This document shows, one piece after another, positions 6,487 to 14,213 of a stretch of 32,878 nt of DNA (the first letter of the stretch is position 1; each line of letters starts with the position of its first letter). The stretch spans positions 1 through 32,878 of the forward strand of contig CAKQIZ010000010.1 in the NCBI GenBank assembly GCA_934247125.1. Reading direction: 5' to 3'. A model generated the notes under the pieces. The model made no database searches. It was given only the letters and a program-made list of their open reading frames with translations, and was not told the origin of the DNA. Origin of the DNA: an uncultured Clostridia bacterium (lineage in GTDB: Bacteria; Bacillota; Clostridia; Peptostreptococcales; Anaerovoracaceae). A program made the translations under genes and the position numbers.

Positions 6487-7368
6487 ATGGCATTATTTAC
6501 AGGATGCGGAGTTGCGATCGCGACTCCTTTCAAGGCAGATGGTTCAGTGGATTTCGAAGCTTACAGAAATCTGATAAACTGGCAGATAGATCAGGGGATC
6601 GATGCGATCATCGCATGCGGTACTTCCGGCGAGGCGTCGACTCTCGATGACGACGAACATGTTGAAACGATCAGATTCTGTGTCGAGGTCGCAAACGGCA
6701 GAGTGCCTGTTATAGGCGGCGCGGGAAGTAACGACACTCGCCACGGTATCAATCTTGCGAAGCGCATCGAGGCTGCAGGGGTTGATGGTCTGCTGCTCGT
6801 TACACCTTACTACAACAAATGTTCACAGCAGGGTCTTATCGAGCATTACACTGCTACGGCAGACGCCGTTTCGATACCTTGCATCCTTTATTCGGTACCG
6901 GGCCGTACAGGAGTGAACATTGCTCCGGCAACTGTGGTCGAACTCGCAAAGCATCCTAATATCGTTGCTATAAAAGAGGCGAGCGGCGATATCGCACAGG
7001 TCGCTGAGATATGCCGACTGGTTCCTGATGATTTCGCAGTTTATTCCGGAAATGACGATATGGTCGTGCCGCTTCTGTCACTCGGCGGTATTGGTTACAT
7101 ATCGGTAATAGCGAATATCATGCCTAAGGAATCCGTGGAAATGGCACACAGCTTCCTCGAGGGAAATATCGAAAGGGCAAGAGAACTGCAGCTTTCCATG
7201 AAGCCGATCATCGACAGCATGTTTGCTGATGTGAACCCGATCCCTGTAAAAGCCGCTCTGGCCAAGATGGGCATGATGGAGCTGAATTTCAGGCTTCCGC
7301 TTTGTCCACCGACTGCTGATGTAGATCAGAGGATCGAAACTGAGATGAAGAAGATGGGGCTGATCTAA
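6487..7368 (+). CDS. dapA: 4-Hydroxy-tetrahydrodipicolinate synthase
   Basis: The 293-residue cytoplasmic enzyme condenses pyruvate with aspartate semialdehyde, the first committed step of the diaminopimelate/lysine pathway. The length is typical of the family. Key residues are visible: Schiff-base lysine K163 in AIKEASGD, Y135 and R140 in YSVPGRTG, Y109 in TPYYNK, and T46 in CGTSGEAST. The usual second threonine of the GTTGE motif is replaced by S47, a conservative change. AAGGAGG precedes the ATG at 6487. The gene stands alone between a lysine riboswitch and a terminator at 7494-7540, so lysine supply appears to control it singly. The N-acetylneuraminate lyase family shares the fold, but the lysine riboswitch settles the assignment. 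Confidence 0.96.
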   Translation: MALFTGCGVAIATPFKADGSVDFEAYRNLINWQIDQGIDAIIACGTSGEASTLDDDEHVETIRFCVEVANGRVPVIGGAGSNDTRHGINLAKRIEAAGVDGLLLVTPYYNKCSQQGLIEHYTATADAVSIPCILYSVPGRTGVNIAPATVVELAKHPNIVAIKEASGDIAQVAEICRLVPDDFAVYSGNDDMVVPLLSLGGIGYISVIANIMPKESVEMAHSFLEGNIERARELQLSMKPIIDSMFADVNPIPVKAALAKMGMMELNFRLPLCPPTADVDQRIETEMKKMGLI

Positions 7369-7493
7369 GCTTATCTATATCGTGATGAAGCTTGGATGCG
7401 GCGCTTGACGATCGATCGCGCATCTATAGCCGGGATGTTTAAATATGCATCACGATCACGATAATTGATGTTTTCAAGTGAATAAATACCTCG

Positions 7494-7540
7494 ACTGTCT
7501 GCTTTAACGGTGATTTCGCCGATAAAACAGACAGTTTTTT
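7494..7540 (+). terminator. Terminator after dapA
   Basis: ACTGTCTG (7494-7501) pairs with CAGACAGT (7528-7535), followed by a T tract to 7540. The large loop contains its own stem, CGGTGA with TCGCCG. It lies 126 bases past the dapA stop. Confidence 0.8.
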
Positions 7541-7634
7541 GTGCGAGTGGATCGTAATCCATTACTGGCATGGATCTATACCCTGTTTTGTGTTTAAAGG
7601 CAAATGAGTATAAGACCATGCTGCTTACAGTCAG

Positions 7635-7670
7635 GAATCCGCTAGGATTCGGACCTGAACTCTGTTCAGG
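7635..7670. other. Two adjacent hairpins downstream of the por operon
   Basis: GAATCC (7635-7640) pairs with GGATTC (7645-7650), and CCTGAAC (7654-7660) pairs with GTTCAGG (7664-7670). They lie about 45-80 bases beyond the beta-subunit stop on the minus strand, in the 345-bp convergent spacer 7369-7713. No gene is seen in that spacer. Confidence 0.5.
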
Positions 7671-7713
7671 CCGGAAGCAAAACCCAGACTCAAACCGGTT
7701 CCCAAACCAGCCT

Positions 7714-8643
7714 TTACTCGCACTTTGCAAGAAGATTTTCCCACTGCTGATCGACGTACTGCTGTGCTTCATCGATCATCCATTCACTGCCTTTCCTGAA
7801 CATGTGCCTGAAACGGCCCTGCTTCTTGAGGAATTCCTCGACAGGAAGCTTCTTTTTCGGCTCGTATGTAAGATGCCATTTGCCTTCGACGATCTCGTAC
7901 ATAGGCCATACGCAGGTGTCGACTGCCAGCTGACAGATCTCTGCGAGATCTTCGGTCTCATACCTCCAGCCTCTCGGACATGGAGACATGATGTTCAGGA
8001 AGCACGGACCCTCCGTGTAGATCGCCTTGTGCGCCTTTTCATGAAGATCCTTGAAGTTGCCGATGAAAGTCGTCTGCGCAGCATAAGGGATATTGTGCGC
8101 AGCTATGATCGAAGTCAGGTCTTTCTTGTTCTGAACCTTGCCCGGGATCACTTTGCCGGCCGGTGACGTCGTCGCATCTGCGAATCTCGGAGTCGACGAC
8201 GAACGCTGGATACCGGTATTCATGTACGCCTCGTTGTCATAGCACACGTATACCATGTCGTGCCCTCTTTCCATAGCACCCGAAAGCGACTGCAGACCGA
8301 TGTCATATGTGCCGCCGTCGCCGCCGAACGCGATGAACTTGAAATTATCATTGACCTTGCCCTTTTTCTTTAAGGTCTTGTATGCCGCCTCGACACCCGA
8401 CATCGTTGCCGCACCGTTGGCGAACGCTGTATGGATGTAGCTGTCGTAATAAGCTGTATGCGGATATATAAATGTAGAAACCTCCAGGCAGCTGGTCGCA
8501 TTCGTGATCACTGCCTTGTCGCCTTCGTCGAGCGCCCTGAGCACGCCTCTTACGGCTATGCCTGCACCGCAGCCGGCGCACAGTCTGTGACCTCCCGCCA
8601 GCCTTTCAGGCTTTGCCACTTCTTTTTTCAGATTATATGCCAT
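7714..8643 (-). CDS. porB: 2-oxoacid:ferredoxin oxidoreductase, beta (thiamine-PP) subunit; probably pyruvate synthase PorB
   Basis: The 309-residue protein is the thiamine-diphosphate-binding beta subunit of a four-subunit oxidoreductase that interconverts pyruvate with acetyl-CoA and CO2 using ferredoxin. Visible features are the N-terminal CAGCGAG cysteine motif (near 24-29), the GDGGTYDIG thiamine-PP/Mg motif near 109 and a downstream N within ENEAYMNTG. The fourth cysteine of the beta-subunit cluster is plausibly in the C-x-R-G segment PCPRGW near 200. The protein ends the operon, 12 bases after the alpha gene, with ribosome binding site GGAG. Isovalerate- or oxoglutarate-type homologues have the same layout, so pyruvate specificity is likely but not proven. 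Confidence 0.85.
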   Translation of the reverse strand: MAYNLKKEVAKPERLAGGHRLCAGCGAGIAVRGVLRALDEGDKAVITNATSCLEVSTFIYPHTAYYDSYIHTAFANGAATMSGVEAAYKTLKKKGKVNDNFKFIAFGGDGGTYDIGLQSLSGAMERGHDMVYVCYDNEAYMNTGIQRSSSTPRFADATTSPAGKVIPGKVQNKKDLTSIIAAHNIPYAAQTTFIGNFKDLHEKAHKAIYTEGPCFLNIMSPCPRGWRYETEDLAEICQLAVDTCVWPMYEIVEGKWHLTYEPKKKLPVEEFLKKQGRFRHMFRKGSEWMIDEAQQYVDQQWENLLAKCE

Positions 8644-8655
8644 TGTCGTGAACTC

Positions 8656-9876
8656 CTATTCTTCGTATTTCCTGTGATCGAATCCTCTTTCGCCGTAACG
8701 TGAATCTCTTACGCCTACGTATCTGTACACATCGCCCGGATCGTCCGTCTCATTGATGATGAACAGATCGTTGTAGATCTCGTAGTAATCCTCGACTGTG
8801 ATGTCTCTGCCTCCGAGCCCGTAGATGTAGTTTATCGCATACGGCTTGTTCGGCAGGTCGTAGAGCGAGCTTCGCGCCTCATTGAAAAGCGGGCCGCCGC
8901 TGTTCGAAAAGCTCTCGGCCTTGTCCATTATCGCCACAGCTTTTACCTTGCACATCGCTTCCGCAAGAGGGACTCTCGGGAACGGTCTGAAAACTCTCAG
9001 CTTGATGAGTCCGACCTTCTTACCTTCTGCACGGAGTCTGTCGACTGCCTCTTTGCCGGTTCCTGCACTGGAACCGATGACAACGAGTGCGACTTCGGCA
9101 TCGTCCATCATATATTCTTCAAAGAATCCGTATTCTCTGCCTGTCAGCTTCTTGAATCTCTTCGCAACGTCCATGATTATCGGCATCGCGTCTTTCATGG
9201 CCTGCGCCTGGGATCTCTTGACTTCCATGTAGTACGGGGAAATACCATAAGGGCCGACTGCCAGCGGATTTTCCGACTTGAGCAGGTAGTTCTCAGGGTT
9301 GTATTCGCCCACGAACTCCCTGACTTCTTCATCTTCGAGCAGCTCGATGTTGGAAACACCGTGGCTGGTGATGAATCCATCCTGACAGATCATGATCGGA
9401 AGTCTGATCGTTTCGGAGATCGGCATCGCCTGGATGTAATTATCGTAAACTTCCTGATTCGACTCTGCGTATATCTGTATCCATCCGGAATCTCTGGCTC
9501 CCATCGAATCCGAGTGGTCATTGTTGATGTTGATCGGACCGGTCAGCGCTCTGTTCACGACCGCCATAGTGATCGGAAGTCTCGCCGACGCCGCCACGTA
9601 AAGTAGCTCCCACATGTACGCAAGTCCCGCCGATGAGGTCGCAGTCACGGCTCTCGCACCTGCTGCCGATGCGCCGATGCAGACCGACATCGCACTGTGC
9701 TCCGACTCTACCGCCACGAATTCCGTATCGACTTCGCCGTCAGCTATGTACTGTGAAAAATACTGCGGTATTTCTGTCGAAGGTGTGATCGGAAAAGCTC
9801 CCATAACGTCGGGATTTATCTGTTTCATCGCTGTTGCCACGGCTTCGTTGCCGGACATCCTGTCTCTTTTTGCCAT
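8656..9876 (-). CDS. porA: 2-oxoacid:ferredoxin oxidoreductase, alpha subunit; probably PorA
   Basis: This 406-residue alpha subunit contributes the pyrimidine-binding part of the thiamine-PP site and substrate contacts. Typical motifs are MSGNEAVA at the N terminus, GAFPITPSTEI (about 27-37), EFVAVESEHSA with the conserved glutamate, and ALTGPININNDHSD near 120-132. AAGGAGG precedes the ATG at 9876, which is immediately next to the delta-subunit stop, so translation is probably coupled. The length is normal for the separate alpha subunit; it is not fused as in the single-chain clostridial enzyme. Having the multi-subunit archaeal/acetogen-like form is a lineage trait. Confidence 0.88.
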   Translation of the reverse strand: MAKRDRMSGNEAVATAMKQINPDVMGAFPITPSTEIPQYFSQYIADGEVDTEFVAVESEHSAMSVCIGASAAGARAVTATSSAGLAYMWELLYVAASARLPITMAVVNRALTGPININNDHSDSMGARDSGWIQIYAESNQEVYDNYIQAMPISETIRLPIMICQDGFITSHGVSNIELLEDEEVREFVGEYNPENYLLKSENPLAVGPYGISPYYMEVKRSQAQAMKDAMPIIMDVAKRFKKLTGREYGFFEEYMMDDAEVALVVIGSSAGTGKEAVDRLRAEGKKVGLIKLRVFRPFPRVPLAEAMCKVKAVAIMDKAESFSNSGGPLFNEARSSLYDLPNKPYAINYIYGLGGRDITVEDYYEIYNDLFIINETDDPGDVYRYVGVRDSRYGERGFDHRKYEE

Positions 9877-10191
9877 TTACTTCTCCTCCTTAACAAAATC
9901 TATCGCATCGAACGGACAGACCTTCACGCAGATCCCGCAGCCTTTGCAGTGCTTGAAATCAAAATCGAGTCTCTTGCCGTCTTTTACCGGGATCGAGCTG
10001 TCCGGGCAGAACGGCACGCAAAGCATGCAGTGTTTGCATTTGTCTTCTTTGAACACGGGCATCATCACTCTCCAGTCGCCTGTCTCGACGAGAAGAGATG
10101 TAGCCGGTTCGTATATCTCCGCACCTGTGGTGACTTCCTGCCAGGTGATCTTTTCGTTTATATCCTGTGCTCTCGTTTTCATTATGCTCAT
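9877..10191 (-). CDS. porD: 2-oxoacid:ferredoxin oxidoreductase, delta subunit (2[4Fe-4S] ferredoxin)
   Basis: The 104-residue ferredoxin-like subunit carries two complete C-x2-C-x2-C-x3-C-P clusters: CKHCMLCVPFCP (about 56-67) and CKGCGICVKVCP (about 82-93). They pass electrons from the thiamine centre to external ferredoxin. The gene lies 7 bases after the gamma gene and directly next to the alpha gene. AGGTAGG precedes the ATG at 10191; an internal Met at residue 4 is possible but less well placed. Confidence 0.9.
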   Translation of the reverse strand: MSIMKTRAQDINEKITWQEVTTGAEIYEPATSLLVETGDWRVMMPVFKEDKCKHCMLCVPFCPDSSIPVKDGKRLDFDFKHCKGCGICVKVCPFDAIDFVKEEK

Positions 10192-10198
10192 ATCGCTG

Positions 10199-10789
10199 TT
10201 AACCTACCTTTACCTCTTCCATAGCTTTTACCAGTGCTTTCATGTTACCTTCTATGAGGGTTTCCTTGTGCGCGAATTTATGCTGGAAAGATTCTCTCAT
10301 GTCTTTTATAAAGCGCTCGCTGTCTATTACATTGCTGACTTTCACGACTGCCGCCAGCATCGGTGTGTTCGGGAAGTTCTTTCCAAGGGTCTCCATGGAG
10401 ATCTTCTCCGCGTCTACTACACAGACTCTGCCTTTGTAACCGTTGAGGAGCTTTCGCACTTCTTCCGGTGTCTTCTTGCTGTTGATGATGAGCGCACCGT
10501 TTTCCTTGAGCCCGCTTGTCACATCCACGGATTTGAGCAGGGTCTCATCGACTACCACTACGTAATCCGGCGTATATATATTGGAGTGCACCTTGCAGTG
10601 CTCGTCAGTGATGCGGTTGTATGCCGTGATCGGGGCGCCCATTCTCTCAGGGCCGTATTCCGGAAAGCCCTGCACGTGTTTTCCTGAACTGAAGGCAACA
10701 TCAGCCAGAAGCAGGCATGCCGTTTTCGCGCCCTGGCCGCCTCTTCCGTGCCATCTTATTTCGACTGCCTCGTTTAATTTTTTCGCCAT
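10199..10789 (-). CDS. porC: 2-oxoacid:ferredoxin oxidoreductase, gamma subunit; probably PorC/PorG
   Basis: The 196-residue gamma subunit opens the operon. It shows the family signature RWHGRGGQGAKTA near 12-24, followed by GFPEYGPERMGAPI (about 41-54), both typical of pyruvate/oxoacid ferredoxin oxidoreductase catalytic domain III. GGAG is placed before the ATG at 10789. The gene order gamma-delta-alpha-beta is the one found in archaea and many anaerobes. The product acts in the cytoplasm in a heterotetrameric complex supplying acetyl-CoA and reduced ferredoxin. Confidence 0.88.
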   Translation of the reverse strand: MAKKLNEAVEIRWHGRGGQGAKTACLLLADVAFSSGKHVQGFPEYGPERMGAPITAYNRITDEHCKVHSNIYTPDYVVVVDETLLKSVDVTSGLKENGALIINSKKTPEEVRKLLNGYKGRVCVVDAEKISMETLGKNFPNTPMLAAVVKVSNVIDSERFIKDMRESFQHKFAHKETLIEGNMKALVKAMEEVKVG

Positions 10790-10937
10790 TTCTGTTCACT
10801 CCTGTATTTTTATAGCTTTTATGATTTGTCATTGATTTTTGTTGTTTGCAGTTCGCAGTCTGCCATTTGCATCTTGCGGTCTGCAAAGGTGCCGGTCCTG
10901 GTCATGCAAAAGCGCAGGAAACCGCCCGATACCATGT

Positions 10938-10969
10938 ATTAGACTACATTAAGCACGTCTTTCTGTCAA
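10938..10969 (-). promoter_or_regulatory. Candidate promoter of the por operon
   Basis: A perfect TTGACA lies on the minus strand at 10969-10964. The -10 is either TAGTCT at 17 bases or TCTAAT (10943-10938) at 20 bases. The leader from about 10930 to 10790 contains degenerate TTTGC-type repeats (10845-10890) of unknown meaning. Confidence 0.45.
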
Positions 10970-11085
10970 TAGGTTTGATGAACTTTTTAGGATTTTGCCA
11001 CAAAATTTTTTCTTTGTTTTTGTTTTGATACACAAATTTATGGCCGGTTTTTAAGGGGTTTTGGGGTTATATTGGGGAGTGATGC

Positions 11086-11285
11086 GATCCGCGGCGGCGG
11101 ATCGCCGGGATGGCGCCGCGATGCGCGGCGGACGCGCAGGAGATGCCGCCCCTGATGGGGGCGGCTGCTGCAGCACAGACCGCAGCTCGATGCAACGCAG
11201 GCCGCAGCGCAGTGCAGCGCGGCGGCGAAAGTGCACGGCAGCGCAGTGCGGCGTGCACCTGCCGATGGCGCCGGGAGATGCACGG
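11086..11285. other. GC-rich hairpin block downstream of ybaK
   Basis: A roughly 200-bp stretch is far richer in G+C than the AT-rich sequence before it. It holds consecutive perfect stems: GATCCGC with GCGGATC (11086-11103), CGCCGCG with CGCGGCG (11114-11130), and GCCGCCCC with GGGGCGGC (11145-11165). GTGCAC also occurs at 11231 and 11253. Several frames are open only because stops are rare in GC-rich DNA. No T tract follows on the minus strand. Confidence 0.55.
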
Positions 11286-11289
11286 TGAA

Positions 11290-11790
11290 CTACCGATCCA
11301 CCGTGACGTCTGCAAGCTGCGCACCGGTGATCTCCTGCAGCACCTTTACACTAAGTTCCATCTGAAGCCCGACTTTTCCACCGCTTACTATGATATTTCC
11401 TATATTTTCTGCGGAAATATCGATGACCGTCGGGAAAGGCTTCTTCATACCGACCGGCGAACAGCCTCCCTTGATATACCCCGTGATTTTCGTGATATCG
11501 CGGGCATGGATCATCTCGATCTTCTTTTCGCCGAAATGTTTCGCCGCTTTCTTGAGGTCCAGCTCATCTGCGACCGGGATCACGCAAACATAATTCGCAC
11601 GGCTCGCACCGACCGTGACCAGCGTCTTGAAGACCCTGTCAATATCCTGCCCCAGCGTCTTTGCAACTGAAACTCCATCGAGAAACCCGTCCGGTGCATC
11701 GTAAGTGTACATATTATATGGCACGCCTTCGGCCTCCACGATCCTGACTGCGTTCGTCTTGTGTGTCTGTTTATCCTTCTTCTTAGCCAT
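11290..11790 (-). CDS. ybaK: YbaK/EbsC-type Cys-tRNA(Pro) deacylase
   Basis: The 166-residue protein matches the YbaK family of trans-editing enzymes that hydrolyse cysteine mischarged on tRNA-Pro. Visible motifs are VFKTLV near 53-58 with the conserved lysine, and KGGCSPVGMKKPF near 108-120, the substrate-pocket loop of the family. The length is standard. GAGAGG precedes the ATG at 11790. Its start overlaps the end of the upstream acetyltransferase gene by 8 bases, so the two are co-transcribed and probably translationally coupled. A functional link between the two is not evident. Confidence 0.9.
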   Translation of the reverse strand: MAKKKDKQTHKTNAVRIVEAEGVPYNMYTYDAPDGFLDGVSVAKTLGQDIDRVFKTLVTVGASRANYVCVIPVADELDLKKAAKHFGEKKIEMIHARDITKITGYIKGGCSPVGMKKPFPTVIDISAENIGNIIVSGGKVGLQMELSVKVLQEITGAQLADVTVDR

Positions 11791-12352
11791 TTATCTCGCC
11801 TCTCTTTATCGCTGCATATTCTTCTCGGAGCATCGAGTAGCATCTGAGCTCTGTTACTGTTCCGTCGTAGATCTTGTATGAATTTCTCAGTCTTCCTTCG
11901 TATACAAAGCCGCACTTTTCGATCACGCGCCGGCTCCTGAGGTTTCTGTCACTCGTTGTTATCGCAAGCACTTCGAGGCTCATCACTTCGAATGCATACT
12001 CGATCAGCTTCTTTGCTGCTTCGGTCATCAGACCGCGTCCCCAGTACTCCCGTGAAAGCGAGTAGCCCATCTCGCGACTCTGTATGTCGGGGCGGAACTT
12101 GTCCTTTTCGAAGCCGATACTGCCGATCACCCTGCCGCTTTCCTTGTCTTCGATGGCCCATGACATCTTCTGCAGGAAAACTTCATTTATTATCACCTTT
12201 GACTCGGCCGGGCTGGTATGCGGTTTCCAGCCAGCGATCGGACCGACTGCCGGATCTTTTGCGTATTCGAAAACATCTGCGGCATCTTTTTTACTCCATT
12301 TTCTAAGGTAAAGCCGCTCGGTTTCTATCAGCGGCACTCTGTATTTTCTCAT
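11783..12352 (-). CDS. GNAT-family N-acetyltransferase (RimJ/RimL-like)
   Basis: This 189-residue cytoplasmic protein has the RimJ/RimL-type GNAT layout. LIETERLYLRKW lies at the N terminus, the acetyl-CoA pyrophosphate-binding region YWGRGLMTEA near 108-117 with the R-x-x-G-x-G/A-like turn, and NLRSRRVIEKCGF near 141-153, a typical GNAT beta5 region. Relatives acetylate the N terminus of ribosomal proteins or small molecules; the substrate here is unknown. AGAGGA precedes the ATG at 12352, and a good promoter lies at 12409-12381. It is the first gene of a two-gene operon with ybaK. Confidence 0.87.
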   Translation of the reverse strand: MRKYRVPLIETERLYLRKWSKKDAADVFEYAKDPAVGPIAGWKPHTSPAESKVIINEVFLQKMSWAIEDKESGRVIGSIGFEKDKFRPDIQSREMGYSLSREYWGRGLMTEAAKKLIEYAFEVMSLEVLAITTSDRNLRSRRVIEKCGFVYEGRLRNSYKIYDGTVTELRCYSMLREEYAAIKRGEING

Positions 12353-12380
12353 ATATTGTTCCTCTTATCTTTCTACTGAT

Positions 12381-12409
12381 ATGATACTAATCTTGTGCTG
12401 TAAAATCAA
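12381..12409 (-). promoter_or_regulatory. Promoter of the acetyltransferase-ybaK operon
   Basis: On the minus strand TTGATT (12409-12404) and TATCAT (12386-12381) are 17 bases apart. The leader to the ATG at 12352 would be about 20 bases and contains the ribosome binding site. Confidence 0.6.
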
Positions 12410-12603
12410 CCTGTTATCTGGATGCGATGGCGGCGGCGGGCAGAGGGCAGCAGGCAGATCGGCGAAAATACATTTTCTGGAGAACAAGACGGAGCGATAT
12501 CCGGGCATCATTATGCTGCTTCTGGAGCCGGGGCCCCGGGCATTTCCTCCTACAGAACGCACTGCTCCCTGTCATCTCTCTCCTACAGTCGGCCGGGAGT
12601 GTT

Positions 12604-12859
12604 ATTTGTGTAATATTTTGTCTGTCGGAAAAATTATTGCACAACCTCGCTCAAATATGTGCAGAAATGTTATCCTTCAAAAAAATATTACACATGGTTT
12701 TGTGTGAAATCGTCTGAAAAGTACTGAAATCGCATGAAAATGCAGCTTTTATGTAAAAATCATCCATATTCTTGTGTAATAGAAAAAGGAATTCACGGAA
12801 AAATGCACAATTTTGAGATGCGTTGTGTAATCAAAATCAACCATCACCATTTCATACAC
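12604..12859 (-). repeat. ~255-bp TTGTGTA-ended structured element, copy A
   Basis: The interval 12604-12809 matches the reverse complement of 20727-20932 without indels and with about ten mismatches by eye in 206 bases. The remaining 50 bases are diverged but keep the landmarks GTTGTGTAAT and CATACAC. Inside are several complementary TTGTGTAAT/ATTACACA-type motifs able to form three stems; one (TTACACA with TGTGTGAA) borders a run of T residues on the minus strand. The copy lies in the 743-bp gene-free spacer 12353-13095 and is inverted relative to the copy at 20676. Confidence 0.85.
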
Positions 12860-12986
12860 CTGACCGCACGATATCGAGTCTACACTGCGGATGGCAAAGT
12901 GCCGAAGAAAGCTCACACGTTCTGAACGATCGCACCTGCCTGCTGTCATACCTGTGGCAGCTCGTAACTCGTAACTTGTAAATGTT

Positions 12987-13061
12987 CGATCCGCGCCATG
13001 CGAAAAGATGTCGATCTGCGCCATGCGAAAAGATGTCGATCTGCGCCATGCGAAAAGATTG
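12987..13061. repeat. Tandem repeat, 25-bp period, three units
   Basis: Units start at 12987, 13012 and 13037 and share GCGCCATGCGAAAAGAT. The last unit ends in the -35 box of the promoter at 13059. The array is non-coding, with only one or two changes between units. Confidence 0.85.
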
Positions 13062-13087
13062 ATACATGGCTTAAAAATTGATATACT
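13059..13087 (+). promoter_or_regulatory. Promoter giving an apparently leaderless transcript
   Basis: TTGATA (13059-13064) and TATACT (13082-13087) are separated by 17 bases. The ATG at 13096 begins only 8 bases after the -10 box, so the predicted start of transcription coincides with the start codon. No ribosome binding site is present. Confidence 0.65.
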
Positions 13088-13095
13088 TAACTGAT

Positions 13096-13596
13096 ATGAA
13101 AAACTTTACGAATCTTACCGAAAAACAGCTGCATATTATCGTCATCGCAGTCAGCATCATTGCAGTAACGGGAATATCTGCGGCGCTGGCGATCCTCGGC
13201 AGCAATATTTACAGGAATTCCGCCGAGAACAGATCTCAGCAGGCCGTTTCCGATGCGGCCGGATTTTTTACAGCTGAAATACGGCAGTGCACTGACTTTT
13301 CTCATGTCAGGACGGCTTCTCTAGGTGGAAAGCTCCCGGCGCTGGTGCTCTCAAGATCCGATGATGCGAGCGGGGAAGTCAGTGAAACATGGATATACAG
13401 CAACGGTGAGTATCTCATGAAAAATGACATCGCTGCCGGAAAAAATGTCGATCCTGAGTCCGGAGAGAAGATCATGCCTATGACGGCTGCTGATTTTCGT
13501 GTGCTCGAACCCGGGCTGATCGAGATCACCATGGTGATGAAAACCGGTGAAAGCCACACTATCGCGCTGAGTCTGGCAAACGGCGCGGCCAACTGA
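13096..13596 (+). CDS. DUF4860-like single-pass membrane protein (pseudopilin-like)
   Basis: The 166-residue protein has one N-terminal membrane helix (about 13-36, IIVIAVSIIAVTGISAALAI) followed by an extracytoplasmic domain. The motif order resembles DUF4860: N-terminal helix, a FFTAEIRQC segment, PALVLSR and ETWIYSNGEYL. That resemblance is from memory of the family and needs a profile search. The build is like minor pseudopilins of the PulJ/ComGF sort, but there is no prepilin-peptidase G-F-x3-E site. The ATG at 13096 is preferred over an upstream TTG because the promoter -10 box overlaps that region. It heads a cluster of three similarly built genes with no secretion ATPase or platform gene beside it. 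Confidence 0.6.
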   Translation: MKNFTNLTEKQLHIIVIAVSIIAVTGISAALAILGSNIYRNSAENRSQQAVSDAAGFFTAEIRQCTDFSHVRTASLGGKLPALVLSRSDDASGEVSETWIYSNGEYLMKNDIAAGKNVDPESGEKIMPMTAADFRVLEPGLIEITMVMKTGESHTIALSLANGAAN

Positions 13597-13598
13597 CG

Positions 13599-13656
13599 GG
13601 AACCGCCGGGACTTGCATTGACTGACGAAGACCAGTGGAACCGCCGGGACTTGCAT
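13599..13656. repeat. 20-bp direct repeat, 38 bp apart
   Basis: GGAACCGCCGGGACTTGCAT occurs exactly at 13599-13618 and 13637-13656. A much weaker third copy may start at 13675. It lies in the spacer between the first and second membrane-protein genes. Confidence 0.8.
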
Positions 13657-13738
13657 GGACCGGCGAAGACTGACGGGAAATGACAAGAATGCCATGGAAT
13701 TGCGGATAACGGCGAAAACTGATGGAGGATAACGGCTG

Positions 13739-14185
13739 ATGCTTAAACATATGACACGGAAAATATCAAAAAAAGCAGTGCTGATCACTGCCGCAGCAAC
13801 AGCAGCAGTGCTGATCATCGCCGTCATAGTGCTTTGCATCTGTATGTTCGCAAAGGCAGACAGATATTCCGCCGAAGCTCGTCTGCTTGATCGCGCTGTC
13901 ATCGAATCGACTTCGATCGCTGAAACGCTCAAAGCATCACACGGCGACCTGACAAAAGCGAGCCAGCTGATGACTTCTCACAGCCATATCGATGTCACTG
14001 AAGATACACTCACACTTTACTATGACGATGAGCTGAATCCGACATCTCAGGCAGCACACACCTGCAGAGCCGTCATCACCAGAGCCGTGACGAACGACGC
14101 CGGAAATGCTTTTGAATATACTATAAGCTTTTATGCAGCCGATACAGGTGCAGAATTTTACAGCATGACGTTCAAAGCGCTTTAG
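13739..14185 (+). CDS. Small single-pass membrane protein of the pseudopilin-like cluster
   Basis: The 148-residue protein has a basic N terminus (KHMTRKISKK), one hydrophobic helix near 13-35 and an extracytoplasmic domain of about 110 residues. The stretch AVIESTSIAETLKASHGDL after the helix resembles second-gene partners of DUF4860 clusters in Clostridia; this is recollection, not a search. The C-terminal part (YTISFYAADTGAEFYSM) is predicted beta-rich. GGAGG at 13724-13728 supports the ATG at 13739. Its place between two proteins of the same build suggests they form one membrane complex. Confidence 0.55.
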   Translation: MLKHMTRKISKKAVLITAAATAAVLIIAVIVLCICMFAKADRYSAEARLLDRAVIESTSIAETLKASHGDLTKASQLMTSHSHIDVTEDTLTLYYDDELNPTSQAAHTCRAVITRAVTNDAGNAFEYTISFYAADTGAEFYSMTFKAL

Positions 14186-14213
14186 AAAAATGTAAGAAGG
14201 GAGGACATGTTTC

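Noticed and set aside
12734..12925. Small ORF starting MKMQLLCKNHPYSCVIEKG, also present in the inverted copy at 20832-20353
   Set aside because: The conservation is that of the whole DNA element and not of a reading frame. The two copies diverge into different tails without a shared stop, there is no ribosome binding site, and mismatches elsewhere in the element are just as rare.
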